Shown in pieces: positions 30,902 to 36,458 of a stretch of 36,458 nt of DNA. The notes beneath the pieces were generated by a model. That model saw only the letters and a list, made by a program, of their open reading frames with translations, was not told the DNA's origin and did no database searches. The position numbers and the translations under genes are program-made. The first letter of the stretch is position 1. The number at the start of each line of letters is the position of its first letter. This DNA is from UMGS172 sp045546555 (GTDB taxonomy: Bacteria > Bacillota > Clostridia > Oscillospirales > Acutalibacteraceae), in NCBI GenBank assembly GCA_045546555.1, contig JAZQCY010000012.1, positions 1 to 36,458 on the forward strand. Reading direction: 5' to 3'.

Positions 30902-31936
30902 TTAAAGCATTATTTCCATTATGGATTCAAGCAACGGCAATGCAAACGGAACTATTGCCATTATCATTACAAAGGTTATTGCAAGCGTTCCAAAAATACC
31001 GCTTAAAACTGCGGCAGAGGTTTTGGTTCCGCCCTTGGCCATAACAGTTTCGGAATCGGGTGTTCCTGCCCGATTTAATTCATTAAGGTCGGCCATTGCC
31101 TTTTTATAGTACCAATGATCAGCAAAAATGGCCACCGTTACGGCAAAGGCAATATTGATGTACGACAGAATTTCTGTAACCATGGTCAATGCACGGTAGA
31201 CGTTGCTCTTGTTAGCGGCAGTTTCAAAATCGTTATACGCCGCATCGACATTGATGGTATAGTTCGGATCGTCGGCCTCGGTGTTGACAAACGGCACGTC
31301 AAAGTCAAGATTATCGTAATAGCCGTATTCTTTATTAAGCTCGGCAACGGTTTCGCAATACTCCTTGGCAGGCTCGGACACTGCGTATGCCATACCGCCG
31401 TAGGTAAGACCCGTTGCAAGCGAAATGATGAGCGCAATTATCAGGGTGATTACACCCTGCTTTTTCATCTTGCGATAGAAGAACCACACAAACGGAATGC
31501 CTATAACCCCGAAAAGGAAGGCCATCCAGTTCCAACTGCCCTTGGCACCGAAGCTCTGCTTAAAGAACTTGGTCAAAAAGCGGTGGCGGTTTTTGCCGAT
31601 GTAGTCTGAGACCTCGGCGGTGGGGATACCGTTGAGAGTCTTGTCATAGGCTATGACGTTTCCGTCGTAGTTATAGCGATAGTCGTCGGTATTCTGCGGC
31701 TCGGTCGGCGGCACTATCGGTTGCTGAACGGGCGGTTGTGCATAAATCGGCGGTTGCACGGGCGGTTGCACAGGGGGCTGTGAATATGCCGGCGGTTGAT
31801 CGAATGTCTGCTGATTAAAGGGCTGTTGCGGCTGTTCTGCCACGATAAGCGGAAGCGTTGCACCGCAACGAGCACAGAATACGTAATCAGCCTCACACTC
31901 ATATCCGCATTTGGGACAGTATTTTTTGTTTTCCAT
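30902..31936 (-). CDS. Zinc-ribbon, proline-rich membrane protein (DUF2628-like)
   Basis: A 344-residue protein. An N-terminal zinc ribbon (CPKC at 7-10, CARC at 21-24) is followed by a Gln/Pro repeat region to about residue 85 (QPPVQPPVQPP type), then a soluble segment. A membrane part with about four segments follows, and it contains KGSWNWMAFLFGVIGIPFVW. That part matches the paralogue encoded just upstream. I chose the ATG at 31934-31936, with GGAGGAAA 5 nt upstream. The function is unknown; the zinc modules suggest protein-protein interaction. Confidence 0.8.
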   Translation of the reverse strand: MENKKYCPKCGYECEADYVFCARCGATLPLIVAEQPQQPFNQQTFDQPPAYSQPPVQPPVQPPIYAQPPVQQPIVPPTEPQNTDDYRYNYDGNVIAYDKTLNGIPTAEVSDYIGKNRHRFLTKFFKQSFGAKGSWNWMAFLFGVIGIPFVWFFYRKMKKQGVITLIIALIISLATGLTYGGMAYAVSEPAKEYCETVAELNKEYGYYDNLDFDVPFVNTEADDPNYTINVDAAYNDFETAANKSNVYRALTMVTEILSYINIAFAVTVAIFADHWYYKKAMADLNELNRAGTPDSETVMAKGGTKTSAAVLSGIFGTLAITFVMIMAIVPFALPLLESIMEIML

Positions 31937-31956
31937 AGTTTCCTCCAAGGGGTTGG

Positions 31957-32967
31957 TTACCAAATAAAGGCGGCAATTATGCTCGGCAGATATTGCTGTG
32001 CCAAAAAGGTGATAAGCATCAGAAATACATTGACCGAGCCTGCGTGCATAAGCTCCTCGTCGACATCATCAACCTCGGGGTCGTTTATAATCGTTTTGAC
32101 CTTATTAAGAGCAAATCCACGATAGGTCCAATCGGCGGTCTTGCCACAGATAATGCGGGGAACGACCTGCAGCACAAGTCCCACGCCCAACAAAGCAAAG
32201 GACGGCCAACCGAATGCCGAAAAGTTTTCACGGACGATGGTCACGATCTCGTTGGCATAGTCCATATAATTCATCTGTGGCATATCGGCGGTAAAGGTGC
32301 TGAGCACGCTCATAAACGGAACAAAGCACAGCGATGCCGCCAAAAACAAAATGAAGTACATTATACCGGTGACATACATCTTTCTTGACATACACCACAC
32401 CGAAGGAAACAGAAATGCCGCCCAGTTCCAAGAACGGCGGTTGCTCTGCTTCATAACGGCAAACCTCGGGATATAGCGGTGAGCATTGTTGCCTACAAAC
32501 TTTGCGACCTGCTCGACCTTTATCCCTTCTATCTCGGCTGACTTTGGAATGCCGCCGTAGGAGTCCTTATCAAACATACCTCTGAAAACAACGTTGGGGC
32601 CGGTCTGATCGGGCTCGTCAAAAATACTTTGCTCTTTGTGCTGATGCGGACGGGAGGCATACTCCTTGCCGCAGTAAGGGCAAAACAAAGCATCGGTTGC
32701 CTTGGCTCTTTTGCCGCAATGGGGACAAAGTCGCTCATAAAGATTATCACCGTCGGCATAGGCAGGGCCGTTCGACTGATGATTTGAGGTCTGTTTGCCG
32801 TATTCACGGTCGGTTCCGTGAAGCTCGGCCACGCCGCAATGACCCACCGTGTTCCAGCAGTCCCTGTGGTGGGGAGCGCCGCATTCGGGGCAAACGACAA
32901 CATCGTCCTCCTCAAACAGATAGCCGTGGCATATCTGACATTGTTTATTTTCTGTGTCTTGACTCAT
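31957..32967 (-). CDS. Prokaryotic RING-finger plus zinc-ribbon membrane protein (Prok-RING_1, DUF2628-like)
   Basis: A 336-residue protein. Residues 10-44 form a prokaryotic RING-type domain: CQIC (10-13), CPEC (26-29), HHRDC (33-37) and GHC (42-44). A second zinc ribbon follows (CPHC 81-84, CPYC 96-99). The rest has a conserved segment VAKFVGNNAHRYIPRF and SWNWAAFLFPSVW, then about four membrane segments. This core is shared with the next gene. Ubiquitin-like genes are absent, so the RING is probably a structural or docking module. The ATG at 32965-32967 overlaps the Nudix gene by 23 bp. Confidence 0.82.
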   Translation of the reverse strand: MSQDTENKQCQICHGYLFEEDDVVVCPECGAPHHRDCWNTVGHCGVAELHGTDREYGKQTSNHQSNGPAYADGDNLYERLCPHCGKRAKATDALFCPYCGKEYASRPHQHKEQSIFDEPDQTGPNVVFRGMFDKDSYGGIPKSAEIEGIKVEQVAKFVGNNAHRYIPRFAVMKQSNRRSWNWAAFLFPSVWCMSRKMYVTGIMYFILFLAASLCFVPFMSVLSTFTADMPQMNYMDYANEIVTIVRENFSAFGWPSFALLGVGLVLQVVPRIICGKTADWTYRGFALNKVKTIINDPEVDDVDEELMHAGSVNVFLMLITFLAQQYLPSIIAAFIW

Positions 32968-33496
32968 ATCTTTTCTTTCTCCGTCTGATGGCAGATTTTC
33001 GGTCGAACGCCGCAAAAACAGCGTCGAAATACTCCTTGCCGTAGTCATGAAATTCGCCCGTTTTTATCATCTGTCGAAGCTTGTTGCGGTGCACCCACTT
33101 AGCCTCACTGACCTCTTCCTCCTGCAATACAAGCTCCGAAACGGGGGTCGTTCTGCACACAAGGAAGATGTTAAGTATCGAGTTCTTTCGAACCATGTTT
33201 TTAATTGGCTTCAGATCCTGCTCGGGAACATCGATTCCCATTTCCTCAAGCAGCTCACGCTTGGCCGCCGACAAGGCTGTCTCACCCGAGAGCGCACTGC
33301 CGCCGATGGCCGCCCATTCGCCCGGCATCAAGGGCTTCGTTAGGCTTCGCCTTTGAATAAGTACACGTCCGTCGTTGCCGAGTATCCATATATGCACTAC
33401 AAGATGATACTCGCCCTTTTGCAGACAGATACGCTTGCGCTCCACGGTCTTACCCGTGGGAACGCCGTTTCTGTCAAGTATATCCCACACTTCCAT
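32945..33496 (-). CDS. Nudix hydrolase
   Basis: A 183-residue Nudix protein. The Nudix box is complete at residues 66-88 (G-x5-E-x7-REUxEExGU: G66, E72, R80, E81, E84, E85, G87). The N-terminal VWDILDRNGVPTGKTVERK resembles IDI-like or YfcD-type Nudix enzymes that act on isoprenoid diphosphates or nucleotides. The exact substrate cannot be told. Its tail is basic (KSAIRRRKKRYESRHRK) and overlaps the RING gene. It has GGTGG about 5 nt upstream of the ATG. Confidence 0.9.
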   Translation of the reverse strand: MEVWDILDRNGVPTGKTVERKRICLQKGEYHLVVHIWILGNDGRVLIQRRSLTKPLMPGEWAAIGGSALSGETALSAAKRELLEEMGIDVPEQDLKPIKNMVRKNSILNIFLVCRTTPVSELVLQEEEVSEAKWVHRNKLRQMIKTGEFHDYGKEYFDAVFAAFDRKSAIRRRKKRYESRHRK

Positions 33497-33517
33497 CTAA
33501 ACCACCCAAACGGTACG

Positions 33518-34183
33518 TCAACGCTTGTCGACAACCTCTCCCTTAGATTTATAGATAGAATTGGCAGGAACCGTTCCTCTGACCGAGGACAACGGGTAGA
33601 TATTGCTGTTCTTGCCGATAACGGTACCGGGGTTAAGCACCGAGCCGCAACCGACCTCGACAAAATCGCCCAGCATTGCGCCAAACTTTTTAAGTCCCGT
33701 TTCAACCCTTTCACCGTCAACCGTGACCTTGACCAAGGTCTTATCCGATTTTACGTTGGAGGTGATGGAGCCTGCGCCCATGTGTGAACGGTAGCCAAGG
33801 ATAGAGTCGCCGACGTAGTTGTAATGCGGCACCTGAACGTTGTCAAAGATTATAGCGTTCTTGACCTCGGTCGAATTGCCGACAACACTTCCCTTGCCTA
33901 CAATAACGCTTCCGCGGATGAAGGCACAGTGGCGAACCTCTGCATCCTCATCGATGATGCAGGGGCCTGCGATGTAGGCGCTCGGGAAAACGTTGGCACT
34001 TTTGGCTACCCAAACGTCATCTCCCCTTTTCTCAAACCTTTCGGGGTCGAGCGTTGCGCCAAGCTCGAGAATAAAGGACTTAATGTTTTTTAATACCTCC
34101 CAAGGATAGGTCACTCCGTCAAAAATATCCGAAGCGATGGTCTTGTCAAGAGAATACAGATCTTTTACAGTAATGTTACTCAT
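33518..34183 (-). CDS. Left-handed beta-helix (hexapeptide-repeat) transferase-like protein
   Basis: A 221-residue protein. Residues about 50-200 consist of hexapeptide-type turns ([LIV]-G-x4 style: VWVAKSANVFPSAYIAGPCI, IRGSVIVGKGSVVGNSTEVK, LNPGTVIGKNSNIYPLSSVR), the fold of GlmU-type C-terminal domains and related acetyltransferases. No uridyltransferase domain is present. Sugar or amino-sugar acyl transfer is likely but the substrate is unknown. The ATG at 34181-34183 has GGAGGAAAT just upstream. It heads the run that continues into the Nudix and zinc-binding genes. Confidence 0.85.
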   Translation of the reverse strand: MSNITVKDLYSLDKTIASDIFDGVTYPWEVLKNIKSFILELGATLDPERFEKRGDDVWVAKSANVFPSAYIAGPCIIDEDAEVRHCAFIRGSVIVGKGSVVGNSTEVKNAIIFDNVQVPHYNYVGDSILGYRSHMGAGSITSNVKSDKTLVKVTVDGERVETGLKKFGAMLGDFVEVGCGSVLNPGTVIGKNSNIYPLSSVRGTVPANSIYKSKGEVVDKR

Positions 34184-34266
34184 AATTTCCTCCGAAGCTG
34201 CAGACCGCCAACCGTGACCGAAAGCCACAAAAAGACACAGTCCGCCTTTTAACTATACTTTACTTT

Positions 34267-34295
34267 ATTGTACCAAACTTTTGTTCTTTATACAA
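34267..34295 (-). promoter_or_regulatory. Promoter of the hexapeptide-repeat gene cluster
   Basis: Minus-strand TTGTAT (34290-34295) and TACAAT (34267-34272) with a 17-bp spacer, about 85 bp upstream of the start codon. Confidence 0.65.
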
Positions 34296-34412
34296 CACAT
34301 TTTTTAAGTTTTAGGCAAACTATTTATTAACACAGTGTAAATTATTAAAAATATCTTCCCAAAACCGACCTATTGTGATACAATAATGAAAAATAAACGA
34401 TTCGGAGCTTAT

Positions 34413-35141
34413 ATGAAGTATAGAAAAGACCCTTGGTATATTGCGGGAATTATCATAACCGTGATTGCCGCCTTGACAATAGCCGTAACCATGGTGTTTA
34501 TGTATTACGGCAACGACATAGCCATAATATGGTGCTTTGGCGCAATGCCTGTGTTGGCTATCGGCTTTTTGCTGTCGCAGTCGGTCAAACGCCGATACGA
34601 GGATGCCGATGCCCGCAACGGCGAGCCGTTACCCATGTTCTGGCGCATACGCTTTGGCTATCACAACCTGAAGGTTTTGGTCATAACCAAAGGTATATGG
34701 CGTGTTATGTTTGCAGGGCTCACCGCATTTTTCCTCGCAGTGGCACTTATACTGGGTGTGATCTGCGGTATAAATGCCCTTTCCAAAAACTCGATCGTCA
34801 AAAATCCCGAGTATATTGAGTGCGGACAGAATATTGATAAATATATGGCACTTTATTCCGACGCAAGACGTGAGAATAATGAAGAGCTTGCTCACGAATA
34901 TTACCTCAAGATCGAGGAATATGAGCAGATGCGTGAAAACAGCGAAAAGTATATAAAGTCGTGTGAGGAAACCATTTCCAATCTTTGGCCGTGGATAGCA
35001 GTGTCGGGCGCCTTATCCTTATTCTGCGGTGTTACCCTTTCGGCTTATGTTTTTCACAAGCGCAGGGTCGAAAAGCTCCTGCTTCAAACAGATCCTACAG
35101 ACCCGACCGAGCCTTCAGACACCACCGAAATACCGCATTAA
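34413..35141 (+). CDS. Hypothetical membrane protein with central cytosolic coiled region
   Basis: A 242-residue protein with membrane segments at about 9-31, 34-53, 95-118 and 195-215. Between the third and fourth lies a charged helical stretch (YMALYSDARRENNEELAHEY and MRENSEKYIKSCEE). The C-terminus is rich in Thr/Pro/Asp. No family recognised. I prefer the ATG at 34413, with CGGAG 6 nt upstream. An ATG at 34386 lies only 2 nt after a TACAAT -10 (34379-34384) and would precede the transcription start. A hairpin (35146-35175) follows the gene. Confidence 0.7.
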   Translation: MKYRKDPWYIAGIIITVIAALTIAVTMVFMYYGNDIAIIWCFGAMPVLAIGFLLSQSVKRRYEDADARNGEPLPMFWRIRFGYHNLKVLVITKGIWRVMFAGLTAFFLAVALILGVICGINALSKNSIVKNPEYIECGQNIDKYMALYSDARRENNEELAHEYYLKIEEYEQMRENSEKYIKSCEETISNLWPWIAVSGALSLFCGVTLSAYVFHKRRVEKLLLQTDPTDPTEPSDTTEIPH

Positions 35142-35145
35142 CTTA

Positions 35146-35175
35146 AAGCCGTCAGTGAGTATAAACTGACGGCTT
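35146..35175. repeat. Perfect 11-bp stem-loop after the membrane protein gene
   Basis: AAGCCGTCAGT (35146-35156) pairs with ACTGACGGCTT (35165-35175). No T run follows on the plus strand, so termination would be inefficient or factor-assisted. The rest of the 213-bp gap to the AraC gene holds only its promoter. Confidence 0.55.
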
Positions 35176-35298
35176 GCCGTATTTCAAAGCTTTTCAACGA
35201 GCGGCGGCTCAAATTCCACCGAAAAACCGATTTCTCCCTAATTGAACGCTCCGTTAAGTTTGCTCTTTACTTTTGATAAGAATGAATATATAATAAAT

Positions 35299-35327
35299 TT
35301 GTCAAAACCGCCTTTTAAGTTTATAAA
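35299..35327 (+). promoter_or_regulatory. Promoter of the AraC-family gene
   Basis: TTGTCA (35299-35304) and TATAAA (35322-35327) with a 17-bp spacer, 27 bp before the start codon. Confidence 0.68.
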
Positions 35328-35354
35328 ACAGTAAAATTTCTATAAGGATATTGT

Positions 35355-36143
35355 ATGTTTGTTGAGATTAGTCAGAATGTAAAGGAAATATGCGAATCGG
35401 GGATACTGCCGTTTACCGTTGACAGTATCGGCAAATTTAATTATCAGCCCGCCATCAACCGACCCGAGGGCTACCGCTGCCATCACATGCTGTGGGTCAC
35501 AAAAGGCCAAGGGCGTTTTGAGTTTGACGGTCAGTCAGCCGTTTTGTGTGAGGGTCAGGGCCTGTTTTTCCGTGCAGGCTTCCCCCATTCCTACCGTGCC
35601 GCAGGTGACACCTTCAGCTCGTTTTGGATAACCTTCTACGGCCTTGAGCATTTGCTTGATCATTATAAAATCCAAAATTGGTTTCGCTTTGATGTTTCAG
35701 CCGTGATGTCGCACTCCTTCAAATCATTCAGAACGCATTGCCTCGGCAACAGCTCGATTTTTTCACGCTCGGCCAACGGCTATGCGTTGATACTTGAATT
35801 TTTGGAGGAGCGCTTTGCCCAATCAGCACCGCTTTGCGAAAAGATCAACCGTTACCTTGAGGTACATTTTGCCGAGGACGTTTCGTTGGATGCCATAGCA
35901 CAAGGGGTCTGCTTAAACAAATACACCCTTTGCAAGCAGTATCTTAAAGCAACCGGCACAACGGTTATGGAGCAGTTGAAAACGGTGAGAATCGCCAAGG
36001 CCAAGCAGTACCTTTTAAACACATCCTGCTCGGTCGAAGCGGTAGGTAAAATGTGCGGCTTTAACAGTCCGAGCTATTTCGGCAAGGTGTTCAGAGAGCT
36101 CACAAGCAAGACCCCGTTTCAGTACCGTGCAAAAAAGAAATAA
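35355..36143 (+). CDS. AraC-family transcriptional regulator with cupin sensor domain
   Basis: A 262-residue regulator. Residues about 30-100 form an AraC-type cupin ligand domain (HHMLWVTKGQGRFEFDGQ and GQGLFFRAGFPHSYRA). The C-terminal part holds the two HTH motifs (EDVSLDAIAQGVCLNKYTLC and SVEAVGKMCGFNSPSYFGKV) and the family signature FRELTSKTPFQYR. It probably senses a sugar or related metabolite. No metabolic gene lies beside it, so the target is unknown. AAGGATA precedes the ATG. A strong terminator follows. Confidence 0.91.
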   Translation: MFVEISQNVKEICESGILPFTVDSIGKFNYQPAINRPEGYRCHHMLWVTKGQGRFEFDGQSAVLCEGQGLFFRAGFPHSYRAAGDTFSSFWITFYGLEHLLDHYKIQNWFRFDVSAVMSHSFKSFRTHCLGNSSIFSRSANGYALILEFLEERFAQSAPLCEKINRYLEVHFAEDVSLDAIAQGVCLNKYTLCKQYLKATGTTVMEQLKTVRIAKAKQYLLNTSCSVEAVGKMCGFNSPSYFGKVFRELTSKTPFQYRAKKK

Positions 36144-36161
36144 GCCTTAAAGCATCCCAAG

Positions 36162-36188
36162 GACCGCCGATCTCGGCGGTCTTTTTTT
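36162..36188 (+). terminator. Intrinsic terminator after the AraC gene
   Basis: GACCGCCGA (36162-36170) pairs with TCGGCGGTC (36173-36181) across a 2-nt tip and is followed by seven T. It faces the end of the opposing polymerase gene, which stops 2 nt beyond the T run. Confidence 0.93.
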
Positions 36189-36189
36189 G

Positions 36190-36458
36190 TCACAACGAAA
36201 GCCTTGTGCGCCCCAAGGTGGACGGTGACTGGTCACGAAACGCTTTAAAATCGTTCAAAAGTGATGCTCTTACCACCGCCCCGTCACCGTAGCGGTCACG
36301 CACCTTGTCCATACTTCGCTCCAGCATATCCTGCTTTATCAGCTTCATTCGGTCATCAAAAAAGGAAAGCTGAAATTCAGGTGAATAATCCCTTAGATTT
36401 ATTGCTCTTATGCCGACCGACCGCAACGGATACTCGAACCCGTAGCTACGTTAAGTCG
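36190..36458 (-). pseudogene. C-terminal part of a Y-family DNA polymerase (DinB/UmuC-like), cut by window edge
   Basis: About 86 residues that match the little-finger end of Y-family translesion polymerases: PLRSVGIRAINL, QLSFFDD, MLERSMDKVRDRYGDGAVVR and ASLLND. The frame runs upstream from this region only to a TAA at 36451-36453, 5 bp inside the window edge. Because a normal gene would continue through this point, the stop suggests a frameshift, a truncated gene or an assembly-edge error. The catalytic palm is outside the window, so neither identity nor integrity can be completed here. The gene is convergent with the AraC gene. Confidence 0.6.

Overview
The window looks like chromosomal DNA of a spore-forming, low-to-mid GC Clostridia, most likely of the Oscillospiraceae/Ruminococcaceae type. 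The evidence is a fused IspH-ribosomal protein S1 gene downstream of cmk, a SpoIID gene, a LysM-GH18 spore-type hydrolase, a prokaryotic RING-finger membrane protein, strong AGGAGG ribosome binding sites and frequent TTG/GTG starts. No rRNA, tRNA, CRISPR, phage structural gene or transposase is visible. Both edges cut genes: prfA on the left and a Y-family DNA polymerase on the right.

Layout. 1-3.9 kb (minus strand): rpmH, rnpA, yidD, yidC and jag, then DUF951 and prfA, the conserved origin-side cluster for ribosome protein L34, RNase P and membrane insertion. 4.0-5.3 kb: a small regulatory island with an XRE repressor diverging from a coiled-coil protein and a sigma-region-4 protein, with an array of short operator-like boxes between them. 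5.3-6.6 kb: a beta-propeller-like protein and an EndoA/MazF RNase without a visible antitoxin. 6.6-10.7 kb: mnmE, mnmG (tRNA wobble-U34 modification) and a coupled short-chain dehydrogenase. 10.8-12.3 kb: two unknown membrane proteins. 12.4-13.4 kb: spoIID. 13.4-18.2 kb (minus): two GH16-fold proteins, rarA, and a YdbS/YdbT PH-domain pair. 18.4-20.7 kb: a small membrane protein, a 280-bp MITE-like element, a ParB/Noc-family protein and rsmG. 20.8-22.1 kb: LysM-LysM-GH18. 22.1-23.7 kb: a YesL-like membrane protein and its partner. 23.8-26.5 kb: cmk and ispH-S1. 26.5-28.9 kb: a lipoprotein, a HI0933/BaiN-type flavoprotein, and queT behind a preQ1-I-like riboswitch. 28.9-30.9 kb: galU, lexA, rnhA. 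30.9-34.2 kb: two zinc-binding membrane paralogues, a Nudix hydrolase and a left-handed beta-helix transferase. 34.4-36.1 kb: an unknown membrane protein and an AraC regulator. 36.2 kb to end: the Y-family polymerase tail.

How the genes work together. Housekeeping for translation and tRNA modification (prfA, rnpA, mnmE/G, rsmG, S1, queT), membrane protein insertion, and DNA repair (lexA, rarA, Y-family polymerase) dominates. The canonical origin order rpmH-rnpA-yidD-yidC-jag-mnmE-mnmG-rsmG-noc is kept inside blocks, but the blocks appear in reverse order along the minus strand and dnaA is absent. The points most worth following are the XRE/sigma-4 island with helically phased boxes, a GH16 tandem in which one copy has lost both catalytic glutamates, the MITE-like element beside the parB-like gene, the preQ1 switch plus a perfect palindrome in the first codons of queT, and the RING/zinc-ribbon membrane paralogues.
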